Shown piece after piece: positions 40,344 to 49,624 of a stretch of DNA of 64,000 bases (position 1 is its first letter; each line of letters starts with the position of its first letter). The notes under the pieces are model-generated. The model had not been told where the DNA came from. It saw nothing but the letters and a program-made list of their open reading frames with translations, and did no database searches. Source of the stretch: Ostreococcus lucimarinus CCE9901 (Eukaryota; Chlorophyta; Mamiellophyceae; Mamiellales; Bathycoccaceae); contig NC_009360.1 in NCBI RefSeq assembly GCF_000092065.1, forward strand, positions 434,001-498,000. Reading direction: 5' to 3'. The position numbers were made by a program, and so were the translations under genes.

Positions 40344-40612
40344 CGCGCGCGATCGTCGCGCGCGTCGCGCGGTCGCGCGGACGTCCGCGTCGGCGAGCGA
40401 CGTCGACGCGCGCGCGCGCGCGCGCGATGTCGAATGATCCGTGTTTTCAGTCTCACCGCGCCACGTGGCGCGCGCGGGGGCTCGCGATCGCGCGGCATCG
40501 CGCGCACACCGACGCGCGCGACGCACGCTCGACCGCCGACGCGCGCTCGAAACGTTCGAAAGAATTTAGTCCGTCGTTTCGCGACCGCACACGACCGATC
40601 TCGACGCGCACG

Positions 40613-41704
40613 ATGTTCGCGAAGGCGATGATTCAAACCCGAGGGACGACCGCGGCGGTGACGCTGCGATCGACGCGACGATCGACGTCCGCGGGGGGGC
40701 GAACGCGCGCGGCGCGGGTCGTGCGGGCGATGGCGGACGCGGGGGCCGAACGACGCGCGAGCGAGACCGCGCGAGTGCTCGAAAGAACGAAAGAAATCTC
40801 GAACAGCGCGGAATTGGACGCCGCGTTGGCGCTCGCGGGGGATGATCTCGTCATGCTCGCGATCGAGAGCGACGAGGAGTGCTACGCGGGCGAGAGCGCG
40901 TGGAGTGGATCCGATGCGAAGATGGCGTCGTGTAAGCAATTGAGCGCGTCTTTGGCGCGCATCGCTCGCGAGGCGGAAGACGTGACGTTCTTGCAGCTCG
41001 ACGTCGTCGGACACGAGGACGCGCGAGCGCTCGCCAAGGAGCTCGGCGTGCACCAGTTCCCGACGTACCAGTACTACAAGCACGGTGAATTGATGTGGGA
41101 ACACGTCGGTGCGGGCGCTGGATCGCACGAAAAGATCGCCGAGGGTGTGTTGTACTACGGGAACACCGGTGCGGGTGGTATGAAGACGACCGAGTACATT
41201 CAAGAAGTGCAGAGCGCGGCGGATTTGGAAGGGTTCCTCGCTTCCTGCGCGCCGGAACAAGACGTCGCGGGCTTGGTCGCGCCGATTTCCGTGCCGTGCG
41301 AAAAGCAGCTCGCCGTCGTTGATGTTTCCATCGAAAAGAACGCCCCGGCGGGATGCATGCACATCTTCCCGGCGATCGTTTCTTTGGCCAAGAACACCGC
41401 CGGCGCGACGCGCTGGGCACGCCTCATCGGCGACGCGAGCGAAGACGCCGCGGCGTTGATGAAGTCCATGAAAGTCACCGAAGTTCCGACTTTCGTTTTC
41501 TACGCCGATGGTAAGGAAGTCGACCGATACTCCGGCTCCGACCGCATGGCGCTCATGAACAAGGTGCTTCAGTTCCAACGCGCCAACGGTGTCAAGCTTC
41601 CGGAACGCGCCACGCGCAAGCGCATGTCCACCGCCGAAGCTAAGGAAATCGCCCGCGCCGCGCGCGAGCGCGAAAAGGCCGCCGGTCGCCGATCGGGATG
41701 GTAA
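40613..41704 (+). CDS. plastid tandem thioredoxin-fold protein lacking CxxC (CDSP32-like)
   Basis: 363 residues. The first 40 or so residues (MFAKAMIQTRGTTAAVTLRS and an Arg/Ala-rich continuation) are a chloroplast transit peptide. Two thioredoxin-like domains follow. The first ends in ELGVHQFPTYQYYKHGELMW and the second in MKVTEVPTFVFYADGKEVDR, each with the cis-Pro of the thioredoxin fold. Neither has a CxxC active site where expected: the first has DEECYAGESAW, the second KNAPAGCMHIFPAI. The basic C-terminal tail ends GRRSGW. The tandem layout recalls plastid CDSP32, but redox activity is doubtful. Synonymous codon use is skewed to AAG, TTC and GGT, suggesting strong expression. Confidence 0.75.
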   Translation: MFAKAMIQTRGTTAAVTLRSTRRSTSAGGRTRAARVVRAMADAGAERRASETARVLERTKEISNSAELDAALALAGDDLVMLAIESDEECYAGESAWSGSDAKMASCKQLSASLARIAREAEDVTFLQLDVVGHEDARALAKELGVHQFPTYQYYKHGELMWEHVGAGAGSHEKIAEGVLYYGNTGAGGMKTTEYIQEVQSAADLEGFLASCAPEQDVAGLVAPISVPCEKQLAVVDVSIEKNAPAGCMHIFPAIVSLAKNTAGATRWARLIGDASEDAAALMKSMKVTEVPTFVFYADGKEVDRYSGSDRMALMNKVLQFQRANGVKLPERATRKRMSTAEAKEIARAAREREKAAGRRSGW

Positions 41705-41823
41705 ACACTCTACGAAACCCTGTAATTACGACGCGGCACGCAGCATTATATAGATAGTCGCCCGTTTTAATGAAAAATTGAAGCCAGACTTACAAAAGAC
41801 GCGCGCTTATCCGTTCGACCTCA

Positions 41824-42480
41824 CTAGTTTCTGCAGCCGACCTGCATGCGCGTTTCATCCACCACCGTGGAGTTTTCGCACAATCGCTTCACGTCTTCCT
41901 TTCCCACGAGCGCGTCGGTGAAATCAGCGTTCGTGAGATCGACGTTTTCAAAGCTCACCCCCGTGATGACGGCGTTCGTGAAGTTCGTCCCGATCATGTC
42001 GCTCCCGTCGAACGTCGCGCGGTCGATCACCGCGTTCGTAAAATCCACCCCAGAAAAGTTCGCATCCGGCGCATACACCTTACTCATCACCGTCTCTCGC
42101 ATGTTCGCGTCCTTCGCGTTCGTATTCACCATCAACGCCCCCGACAGCGTCTTCGTCGACATGTCCGTCTTCGCCAAGTCGCACTTTCGCAGGTCCAGCA
42201 CCCTGTCGCTCACCGCGTTCGCCTGTCCGATCGTGTTCCCCACGAACGCGCGCTCGCACCGATTCGGATCGGTGTCGATCGGCGGCAGTCGCATCTCCGC
42301 GCGCGCCGGTCCCGCGAGCGCGAGCGCGCACGCGAGCGCCGCGCCCGCGAGTCGCGTCGTCGCGCGCGCGTCGTTCGCGTCCGCCGTCGCGCGCGTCGTC
42401 GCGCGTCGCGCCGTCGCGCGCCGCGGCGTCGTCGCGCGCGCGCGTCCCGCGACGCGCGTCGTCGCCGTCGCGCGCGCCAT
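41824..42480 (-). CDS. thylakoid-lumen pentapeptide-repeat protein
   Basis: 218 residues from the ATG at 42478-42480. Bipartite targeting: an Arg/Ala/Thr-rich stroma-targeting part, then LAGAALACALALAGPARA with an A-x-A processing site near residue 62. The mature part consists of pentapeptide repeats (A-D/N-L/F-x-x): ALMVNTNAKDANMRETVM, DANFSGVDFTNAVIDRATFD, GTNFTNAVITGVSFENVDLT and NADFTDALVG, ending in a small cysteine-containing cap (LCENS..QVGCRN) that probably forms a disulfide. It resembles plant lumenal TL17/TL20.3 proteins, whose roles remain unsettled. It is convergent with the thioredoxin-fold gene. Confidence 0.85.
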   Translation of the reverse strand: MARATATTRVAGRARATTPRRATARRATTRATADANDARATTRLAGAALACALALAGPARAEMRLPPIDTDPNRCERAFVGNTIGQANAVSDRVLDLRKCDLAKTDMSTKTLSGALMVNTNAKDANMRETVMSKVYAPDANFSGVDFTNAVIDRATFDGSDMIGTNFTNAVITGVSFENVDLTNADFTDALVGKEDVKRLCENSTVVDETRMQVGCRN

Positions 42481-42507
42481 CGTCGTCGTCGTCGTCGTCG
42501 TCGTCGT
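42481..42507. repeat. (GTC)9 microsatellite abutting a start codon
   Basis: Nine trinucleotide units directly before the pentapeptide gene's ATG; on that strand the leader reads as GAC repeats up to position -1. It resembles the run before SAC9. Confidence 0.85.
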
Positions 42508-42745
42508 GTGCGGCGCGCGGCGACGACGTCGACGACGCGCGGGGTGTCCGAATGTCCGAATACGTCGCCATTCGTGTGCGCAAACAGTCACGCGTCGCTT
42601 TTCCGTCCGTTGATCCCGCGGCCGTCGTCGACGCGCCCGCGACGCGCGCGGCGACGCGAGGCGCGCGTGAACGCGAGCTAAAGGTACGATTACAACGCGC
42701 GACGCGAAAGGCGCGACGCGACCGCGGGCGCCGAGCGCCGAATGG

Positions 42746-42964
42746 CTAATACCGCGACGGTTTCACGCGCGGATTGTTCTCGAGCGCGGTCGAGTACACG
42801 TGCATCGCCGCCGAGTGCGCGCTCGCCGCGCTCGCGCGATCGCTCGCGGGCGACCACTCGCTGACGTACGCGTAGTGGGGCTTGACGTACGTCACCGCGG
42901 CGCGCGCGGCGCGCGGAAGCGCGAGGGCGAGGAGGAGGAGGAGGAGAAACGCGCGCGACGGCAT
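42746..42964 (-). CDS. small secreted or lumenal protein, 72 residues
   Basis: From the ATG at 42962-42964. A textbook signal peptide [20 protein letters not shown] with ARA-A cleavage near residue 23 is followed by about 50 residues ([20 protein letters not shown] and a small-residue-rich remainder) ending RVKPSRY. No cysteines, no further membrane helix, no family recognised. The open frame extends upstream to 43561 but that part is antisense to Y14 and low-complexity. The signal peptide argues it is real. Confidence 0.5.
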   Translation of the reverse strand: MPSRAFLLLLLLALALPRAARAAVTYVKPHYAYVSEWSPASDRASAASAHSAAMHVYSTALENNPRVKPSRY

Positions 42965-43113
42965 GGCGCGACGGCGTCGTCGTGTGACGACAGACGGCGT
43001 CGCGCGGGCGCGAGGGATCGAACGCGCGCGACGGTGGCGCGCGCGACGGTGGCGCGCGCGCGAGGGACGATCGCGGACGCGCGAGGGCGCGCGCGCGCGG
43101 GCGGGACGGCGCG

Positions 43114-43744
43114 ATGGAGGATGGGCAAATTTCGCGCGAGGACGACGGCGGCGACGGGCGACGAGACGACGGCGATGGACGCGATGGACGCGACGGGCGA
43201 CGACGACGGGTGCGTGGAGACGCGGGACGGCGACGGCGCGACGGCGCGCGCGCGTTCGAGAGCGATGGCGACGAAGAGGACGAGGACGACGCGCGACGGC
43301 GCGGCGAGACTGACGAGCGAGCGCGAGCGCGAACGCGACGACGCGCAGGGACGAGGGTTCGATGAAGGACGGGCCGATCGTGACTACGCGCGAGGCGATT
43401 ACGACGTCATGGGTGACGATGACGCCGATGCGGGCGGACCGAACGATCCGGTGCGATCGGTACAAGGTTGGATCGTACTCGTCACGGGCGTGCACGAGGA
43501 GGCGCAGGAGGACGACGTGCACGAGGCGTTCGCGGACTTTGGAGAGATTAAAAACCTCCACTTGAACCTCGATCGCCGCACGGGATACGTGAAAGGTTAC
43601 GCATTGGTAGAGTACGACACCAAGGCTGAGGCGCAGGCCGCGATCGACGGCATGGACGGCGAGACCGTGCTCGACCAGCCCGTACGCGCGAGCTGGGCGT
43701 TCGTTCGAGGCGAGCGCGCGTCTCGAGCGGGTCGACGCCGTTAG
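43114..43744 (+). CDS. RNA-binding protein Y14/RBM8A (exon-junction complex), two exons
   Basis: Exon 1 is 43114-43209 (32 codons from [13 protein letters not shown] to an Arg-rich end), the intron is 43210-43348 (139 nt; donor GTGCGT, GACTGAC at 43308-43314, acceptor CGCAG) and exon 2 is 43349-43744. The splice gives RRRR-GRGFDEG, matching the KRKGRGF junction of Y14 proteins; product 163 residues. One [43 protein letters not shown] (RNP1) and [12 protein letters not shown], ending in an Arg-rich tail. Y14 pairs with MAGO in the exon-junction complex. An unspliced reading from 43121 or 43265 is possible but fits the family less well. Confidence 0.9.
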
Positions 43745-43873
43745 CGCGCGCCGGCGGTGTTTCAGTGCGTGCTTGCTCTCCTCTTCTGGTCGGATGTAGT
43801 ATCATAGTCATACACGCTTCCTCGCGCGTTCGCCTGTCGTGCTCTCCTCGCGTTCGCGCTCGACTTGAAATCC

Positions 43874-43904
43874 TCCAAATTTCAAATTTTTTTTCCAAAT
43901 TTCA
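43874..43904 (+). promoter_or_regulatory. direct repeat TCCAAATTTCA x2 upstream of PCNA
   Basis: Two exact copies (43874-43884 and 43894-43904), start to start 20 bp, 57-87 bp before the PCNA ATG, in an AT-rich block that contrasts with the surrounding DNA. No standard E2F site is visible. The promoter role is inferred from position. Confidence 0.35.
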
Positions 43905-43960
43905 GCTGTCACCGCGCATGCAAGCGCGCGATACTTCACACCCCACCTCCCACTGCGACC

Positions 43961-45144
43961 ATGTTCGAAGCCAGAATCAAGCAAGGCGCCGTGCTCAAGA
44001 AAGTCCTCGACTCGGTCAAGGACCTCGTCACCGACGCCAACTTCGAGGCCGACCCCGTCGAAGGTTTCAAACTCCAAGCCATGGATTCGAGCCACGTCTC
44101 GTTGGTCTCGCTCAAGCTTCACGCCGATGGCTTCGAGCACTACCGATGCGATCGCGCGTTGACGATGGGGATGAACCTGGCAAATATGGTGCGTCGATCG
44201 GCGTCGTCGAACGGGCGTCGTGGCGCGCACGCGCGCGGCGCGAGGCGATTCCACGCGCGATCGGGTCGTTCGCGGTTCGCGGTCGGCGCGCGCGATGCCG
44301 CGCGTGTGTGACGCCGCGTGACGTCGCGTGGGGGATGCGTCGACGTGGAACGGTGAAAGAAAATTGTTTGGGTCGAACGGCGCGGTCGCGCGCGGTGATG
44401 CGCGCGCGCGCGAGGTGGACGCGTGCGATGCAGTTGACTGACGAGTTTTGCTGGTTTGATTTTAAACTCCTCGCAGGCGAAGATGTTGAAGTGCGCCGGT
44501 AACGATGACGCGATCACGATGAAGGCGGATGACGCGGGTGATACCGTGACGTTCATGTTTGAATCTCCGGGTGCGTGGCGACGCGCGCGCGCGAACGAGC
44601 GAGTGTAGGAGCGCGACGACACGCGAACGTGTTCAAAGCGCCAGACGACTGACGAGACGACACCTTTCCACGCTTGACAGATCAACAAAAGATTTCGGAC
44701 TTTGAATTGAAGCTAATGGACATCGACAGCGAACACTTGGGGATTCCGGAGACGGACTATGACGTCACACTCAGAATGCCTTCGGTTGAGTTTCAACGCA
44801 TCTGCCGCGACTTGGCGTCCATCGGCGATACGGTGGGCATCAGCGTGACGAAGGATGGCGTCAAGTTTTCTACTACGGGTGACATTGGTGAAGCGAACAT
44901 TACCGTGCGCCAAAACTCCGAGGATGACAAGGACAAGATGATCGCCATCGAACTCGGCGCGCCGGTGAGCTTGACCTTTGCGCTCCGCTACTTGAACTCT
45001 TTCACCAAGGCGACTCCGTTGTGCGACCAAGTGATCGTCCGCTTGAGCCCGAACTTGCCGGTCGTCGTGCAGTACGCTGTTACTGAAGTTGGCTATGTCT
45101 CGTACTTCCTGGCGCCGAAGATCGAAGATGACGACGCTATGTAG
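43961..45144 (+). CDS. PCNA: proliferating cell nuclear antigen (PCNA), three exons
   Basis: Exons 43961-44188, 44477-44570 and 44681-45144; introns of 288 and 110 nt, both with donor GTGCGT and a GACTGAC branch motif (44434-44440; 44647-44653), acceptors CGCAG and GACAG. The spliced product is 261 residues, exactly the usual PCNA length. It starts [20 protein letters not shown], contains [13 protein letters not shown] and YRCDR, has [19 protein letters not shown] near the C-terminus and ends [11 protein letters not shown]. It forms the trimeric sliding clamp for DNA polymerases. The interdomain connector is well conserved ([13 protein letters not shown]). It follows Y14 in tandem with a 216-bp gap. 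Confidence 0.96.
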
Positions 45145-45278
45145 ATTTGCGTTCGTGCGTCATTAGAAAACGACCTGGTTAGCGAGAGCGAGTGTGAAAT
45201 ATTACAGAAATCGAATCCTTCATGAACAAACAATCGCTATCGTACATAAAATTACATTTCCTAACCGTTCTAATCGTA

Positions 45279-46754
45279 TCATCGCCACAGCGCGTCGGCT
45301 ACTCGCGCGGCGTCCGCGGACAGCGCGACGTTATGAACTCGGACGACGTCCGCACCACCTCTAACGGCGGCGACGAGCGCTGCCACGGACGCGGCGTCTC
45401 GCTCGCTCGCTTCGGACCTTCCCGATATCTCACCGAGAAAACGTTTGCGAGACGCACCCACGAGCATCGGGGCGTTCATGAGCGCTCCGCCTAAGGGGGC
45501 TAAGCGGCTTCGGACGCGTGGCAAATCTCGCAACAGCTCGATGTTGGCTCGACCCGTCTTCGCGAAACCGATGCCCGGATCAATCCACAGACGCCATGGC
45601 TCTATACCGTACTCCACACATCGACGTGCGGTCGCTAAGAGACCATCACCAACCTCGTCACAAATGTGCCCATCGTACGTCGTGTTCTTCGCGCTCTGCA
45701 TACTGTTCGGATCGCCTCGAACATGCATGACGACGTACGGCAGAGGCTTCTCCAAACGCGCCACCGTCGGTAGCATCGCGGGGTCCCACGCTCCGCCGCT
45801 GACATCGTTGATGATGTCAGCCCCAGCATCCGCAGCCGCGCTCGCGACGGCGCCATAAAACGTATCTACAGAGATGTAAACGTCTTCTCTTTCGCTAAAC
45901 GCTTGAGCGAGCGCGCGTATGACGGGGATCACCCGCGAACTCTCTACTTCTCCACTCACCCTCGTCGCCCCTGGTCGCGTCGACTGCCCACCAACGTCTA
46001 TTATCGTCGCCCCCGCGGCGACCATTTCCCTGGCGTGTCGCACAGCCACGTCCACGCCGCCGTCGTACGCGCCGCCGTCGCTAAACGAATCCGGTGTCAC
46101 GTTCAAAATACCCATCACCATCGTCTCTCGACCCCAGCTCCACAATCTGTCTCTCATCGGGATCACGCGCGCTATATCACCACTTTCCATCGCCGTAACC
46201 TCTCCATCGGTGCCGTCCCAAATCCTCCGAGCCTCGAGCAGCCCTTCCGTCGTCGCGTCGCTCGTCGTCGCCGCCGTCGCTGCGCCCGTCAAATCTGCGA
46301 GCGGCGCCAGCACGAACGGCCGCTCGGCGTAGCGCGCGTGCGGAACCGTCAATCTGTCGCACGAATGCGAGCCTTGCCCGTGGAATATGACGTCCAAATC
46401 CATCGGCCTCGGTCCGTACCGCCGCGTCCCGAAGTCTCGCCCCAGCGCCGCCTCGATGGCTTTCAGCCCATCCAGCAGCGCCAGCGGATCTCGCGCGACG
46501 TCGTCGGGAAAAGATCCGACGCACGCGGCGTTCAAAAACTTCCCCTGGTCCTCGACGTACGCCGGAGCGGTCTCGTAGAGCGAGGAATGCGCGTGAAGCT
46601 CGAAACCGAGGTCACGCCTGAGTTTAGCGAACGCGTCGCGAAACAACCCGACGCGATCGCCTTGATTCGATCCGAGCGCGAGCACGGCGCGCGTGCGACC
46701 GTCGGCGACGGTCGCGTGCGCTCGCGCGAGACGACGCGCGAGCGCGCGCGACAT
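45279..46754 (-). CDS. bifunctional HPPK-dihydropteroate synthase (folate synthesis)
   Basis: 491 residues. The N-terminal domain is 6-hydroxymethyl-7,8-dihydropterin pyrophosphokinase: AVLALGSNQGDRVGLFRDAF near residue 24 and RRYGPRPMDLDVIFHGQG near 115. The C-terminal domain is dihydropteroate synthase: MGILNVTPDSFSDGGAYDGG, IDVGGQSTRPGA, DIINDVSGG and the late LVGASRKRFLG. The two domains catalyse successive steps of folate biosynthesis; the fusion is normal for plants and algae, where it is mitochondrial. The Arg/Ala leader (MSRALARRLARAHATVADG) fits that. It is convergent with PCNA. Confidence 0.95.
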   Translation of the reverse strand: MSRALARRLARAHATVADGRTRAVLALGSNQGDRVGLFRDAFAKLRRDLGFELHAHSSLYETAPAYVEDQGKFLNAACVGSFPDDVARDPLALLDGLKAIEAALGRDFGTRRYGPRPMDLDVIFHGQGSHSCDRLTVPHARYAERPFVLAPLADLTGAATAATTSDATTEGLLEARRIWDGTDGEVTAMESGDIARVIPMRDRLWSWGRETMVMGILNVTPDSFSDGGAYDGGVDVAVRHAREMVAAGATIIDVGGQSTRPGATRVSGEVESSRVIPVIRALAQAFSEREDVYISVDTFYGAVASAAADAGADIINDVSGGAWDPAMLPTVARLEKPLPYVVMHVRGDPNSMQSAKNTTYDGHICDEVGDGLLATARRCVEYGIEPWRLWIDPGIGFAKTGRANIELLRDLPRVRSRLAPLGGALMNAPMLVGASRKRFLGEISGRSEASERDAASVAALVAAVRGGADVVRVHNVALSADAARVADALWR

Positions 46755-46838
46755 GTCGCGTCGGCGTGTGCGGCGAAGCTTCGCGAGCTATAAACTTAAA
46801 CTACAAATTCAACCGCTAATTCGCGCGCACTCCAGCGC

Positions 46839-47435
46839 CTACGACTCGTCCGCGCTGTCACCCGCGAACGTCTTCTTACCCTTCGCCGGCACTGGGTCCT
46901 CGTTCACCGGATAGTCGCCGTAACAATACGCCGTGTCGTACGCGTACGTGTTCTCGTGAAACGTCACGCTCGGCTGCGTTCGACACCGACTCTTGCAGTA
47001 CTCGAACGCGTCTTCGAAAAAACCCGTCGCGATTTGATTCCTCCCTCGCGCGTGTCGCTTCATCGCCGCTTCCACGTCGTGCGTCGGTCCTTGACAACAC
47101 GCCGCGCACGTCTCGTAATCTCGACAGCACCGCGCGCTCTCGTCGCACCCGTCGCACGCGTACCGCGCCGCCGTCGTCGTCGTCGAGCAGCACCCGGTGA
47201 CGGAGTCCACCTCGTACCACGCGCACGCGCGCCCTCGATCGTCCACGACGCGCCGCGCGTCGACGTGCGCGTTTTCGCACGTCGCGCGCGCGTCGTCGCG
47301 CGCGCGCGCGCTCGACGTCGCCGCGCCGGCGTCGCGCGCGCCGATCGTCGCGGGATACTCGCGCGCGGTCGCGCCTCGCGCGAGCGCGGCGACGAGCGCG
47401 ACGACGACGTCGGCGCGTCGTCGTCGTCGTCCCAT
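46839..47435 (-). CDS. SPRING (C12orf49) family membrane protein
   Basis: 198 residues from the ATG at 47433-47435. N-terminal signal anchor (VVVALVAALARGATA) and a Cys-rich lumenal domain matching the SPRING/C12orf49 family: CENAHVDARRV, GCCSTTT, YACDGCDESARCC, YETCAACCQ, FEYCKSRCRTQP and VTFHENTYAYDTAYCYGDYP. In mammals this Golgi protein activates site-1 protease and so supports SREBP signalling. The conserved H-E-N-T-Y and the cysteine spacing leave little doubt about the family. Function in an alga is inference. The frame runs open upstream to 47888 but that is antisense to TyrRS. It is divergent from TyrRS (138 bp). Confidence 0.85.
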   Translation of the reverse strand: MGRRRRRADVVVALVAALARGATAREYPATIGARDAGAATSSARARDDARATCENAHVDARRVVDDRGRACAWYEVDSVTGCCSTTTTAARYACDGCDESARCCRDYETCAACCQGPTHDVEAAMKRHARGRNQIATGFFEDAFEYCKSRCRTQPSVTFHENTYAYDTAYCYGDYPVNEDPVPAKGKKTFAGDSADES

Positions 47436-47573
47436 CGCGTCGCCGACTGCCGACAGAGGTTTGCCGACGCGCGTCGTCGCGCGCGCCGCACACATCGACG
47501 CCGCGGCGCGCGCCGTCGAGCGAGCGCTCGGAGAAAACGCGCGCGGGCGTCGCGCGGGCGTCGTCGGGCGATC

Positions 47574-48740
47574 ATGGCGCCCGGCGACGCGGAGGACGCG
47601 GCGAAGGCGCTCGAGCAGGTTTCGATCGGCGGCGACGGCGAGGGCGGTGGTGACGCGGCGAAGGCGAATCCCGTGCACGAGGCGAGCGGAATGACGCTCG
47701 ACGCGCGGCTCGAGCTCGCGCTGACGATCGCTGAGGAGTGCATACAGCCGGATGAACTGCGGAAGCTGCTGGAGAAGAAACCCACGCCGGTGTGCTACGA
47801 CGGCTTCGAGCCGAGCGGGCGGATGCACATCGCGCAGGGCGTCATGAAGGCGCTGAACGTGAATAAACTGACGAAGATTGGATGCCACTTTAAATTTTGG
47901 GTCGCCGATTGGTTCGCGCTGATGAATAATAAGATGGGCGGGGATTTAAAGAAGATTCAAAAAGTTGGGAAATACATGGTCGAGGTGTGGAAGGCGATTG
48001 GGATGGATTTGGACCACGTCGAATTCGTGTGGTCGAGCGAAGAGATCAACAAGAAGGCGGATGAATACTGGCCGTTGGTGTTGGATATCGCGCGTAAGAA
48101 TAAGCTCGCGCGGATTTTGAGGTGCTCGCAAATCATGGGGCGAAGCGAGAGCGACGAGTTGGCGGCGTCGCAAATTTTCTACCCGTGCATGCAGTGCGCG
48201 GACATCTTCTTTCTCAAGGCGGACATCTGCCAGCTCGGGATGGATCAACGCAAGGTGAATATGCTCGCGAGAGAGTACTGCGACGACATCAAGCGCAAGA
48301 ACAAGCCCATCATCTTGTCTCACCACATGCTCATGGGATTGAAGCAAGGCCAAGAGAAGATGTCCAAGTCCGATCCGGATTCGGCGATTTTCATGGAGGA
48401 CAGCGAGCAAGAGGTGAACACGAAGATCAAGAAGGCATATTGCCCGGAGAAGGAAATCGCGGGGAACCCGTGCATGGAGTACATCAAGTACGTCATCATT
48501 CCTTGGTCGAACAAGTTTGAGCTCAAGCGCAAGGAAGAGAACGGCGGCGACAAGACGTACGAGACGTACGATGAATTGGAGGCGGACTACGTCTCCGGTG
48601 CCGTGCACCCGGGCGACTTGAAGCCGTCTCTCGCGGCCATGCTTAACGAAATTTTGCAGCCCGTTCGCGATCACTTTAAGAACAACGCCGAAGCCAAGGC
48701 GCTGCTCGCGCAAATCAAGCAATACAAGGTGACGAAGTAG
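47574..48740 (+). CDS. tyrosyl-tRNA synthetase, cytosolic type
   Basis: 388 residues. Class I aminoacyl-tRNA synthetase of the eukaryotic/archaeal TyrRS type: VCYDGFEPSGRMHIAQGVMK (the HIGH-equivalent is the HIA within RMHIAQG), the tyrosine pocket YPCMQCADIFFLKADICQLG with MDQRKVN, and the KMSKS loop as GQEKMSKSDPDSAIFMED. The C-terminal EMAPII-like domain of the animal enzyme is absent, as in plants. The start at 47574 begins MAPGDAEDAAKALEQVSIGG; upstream frame is low-complexity and antisense to the SPRING gene. Confidence 0.95.
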   Translation: MAPGDAEDAAKALEQVSIGGDGEGGGDAAKANPVHEASGMTLDARLELALTIAEECIQPDELRKLLEKKPTPVCYDGFEPSGRMHIAQGVMKALNVNKLTKIGCHFKFWVADWFALMNNKMGGDLKKIQKVGKYMVEVWKAIGMDLDHVEFVWSSEEINKKADEYWPLVLDIARKNKLARILRCSQIMGRSESDELAASQIFYPCMQCADIFFLKADICQLGMDQRKVNMLAREYCDDIKRKNKPIILSHHMLMGLKQGQEKMSKSDPDSAIFMEDSEQEVNTKIKKAYCPEKEIAGNPCMEYIKYVIIPWSNKFELKRKEENGGDKTYETYDELEADYVSGAVHPGDLKPSLAAMLNEILQPVRDHFKNNAEAKALLAQIKQYKVTK

Positions 48741-48793
48741 CTCTCAAACGACTTGATCTAACGCAAACGATTGATTAAAAGAAACAATGAAAC

Positions 48794-49624
48794 CTAAAAT
48801 AATTTGTTCTTGAAGCTCACGAGCGCGCGCCCGATCTGCCCCCAGATGTTGTCTTGCAGAAATACATCAAACTTTTGAAAATCGCCGTTACCGACGTCCA
48901 AATCGGTGTGGAAATCCAACGTGCGAAGCTCGCAGTTCTGAAACTCGTCCCCCGTGAGCGAGTAACACACCCCCCAATGCGCGATGACGGCGATCGATTT
49001 CTCCGGTCTCGCGTCCAACCATCGTCGGAACTCTTGCATTCGTTCCTCGAACACGTCCACGGGCTCGAGCTCAGCCGTCGTGAACGGATCCTTCCCGTCC
49101 GGCGTGTACCACCACGTCGCGTCGTCGTCGCCCATCTCGGTCAAATCCCAATCCGGATGGTCCTCCCCGAGCTCGCGCGCGACTCGCCCGATATCGCTCC
49201 CGTGAAACACCCGCTCGCGCGCCAGCGCGCAGACCACGCGCGGGACGTCCCCGAGCGCGTCTTCGCCCGCGGCGCCGAACGCCAGCTCCGCCGTGCGCAG
49301 CGCTCGCCGCAGCGGACTCGCCACGATCAATTCAGGCGCCGGCTCCAGCGCCGTCGCGATCGTTCGCAGCGCGCGCGCCTGCGCCTCGCCCTCGCTCGTC
49401 AACCGCGTGTCGATCATCATCGGATCCACGAAATCCGGGTCCGCCCAGTGGTTCTCTCTGAGGTAATCATTCATCTCCGTGCGCCCGTGACGCACGAGAT
49501 GGATCGTCTTCGCGTCCCCGCGCGCGGGCGCTTTCGCGGACGCGCGCTTTCGCTTCGCGAAGGTCGACATCGACACGTTCCCGAGCTCGGGCGTGCCGGA
49601 CGCGGCGACGGCGATCCACCGCAT
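48794..49624 (-). CDS. histidine phosphatase (phosphoglycerate mutase-like)
   Basis: 276 residues from the first ATG; a second at 49570 (MSTFAKRK) is equally plausible. The catalytic RHG motif is IHLVRHGRTEMNDYL near residue 44; the second half has the partner His in SIAVIAHWGVCYSLTGDEF, and LIVASPLRRALRTAEL carries the conserved S-P-L-x-R. It is therefore a branch-1 histidine phosphatase. Substrate cannot be told from sequence; plant relatives are annotated as phosphoglycerate mutase-like. It is divergent from GBSS. Confidence 0.85.
   Translation of the reverse strand: MRWIAVAASGTPELGNVSMSTFAKRKRASAKAPARGDAKTIHLVRHGRTEMNDYLRENHWADPDFVDPMMIDTRLTSEGEAQARALRTIATALEPAPELIVASPLRRALRTAELAFGAAGEDALGDVPRVVCALARERVFHGSDIGRVARELGEDHPDWDLTEMGDDDATWWYTPDGKDPFTTAELEPVDVFEERMQEFRRWLDARPEKSIAVIAHWGVCYSLTGDEFQNCELRTLDFHTDLDVGNGDFQKFDVFLQDNIWGQIGRALVSFKNKLF

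Noticed and set aside
40187-41578. 463-codon antisense frame over the thioredoxin-fold gene
   Set aside because: Arg/His-rich shadow; the plus strand has two thioredoxin folds.
43745-43960. Possible leader intron before PCNA (AAATTTCAG near 43905)
   Set aside because: No CTGAC branch motif at the usual distance, and PCNA has a natural start at 43961.
46956-47573. 206-codon N-terminal extension of TyrRS
   Set aside because: Antisense to the SPRING gene and Arg-rich; TyrRS begins naturally at 47574.
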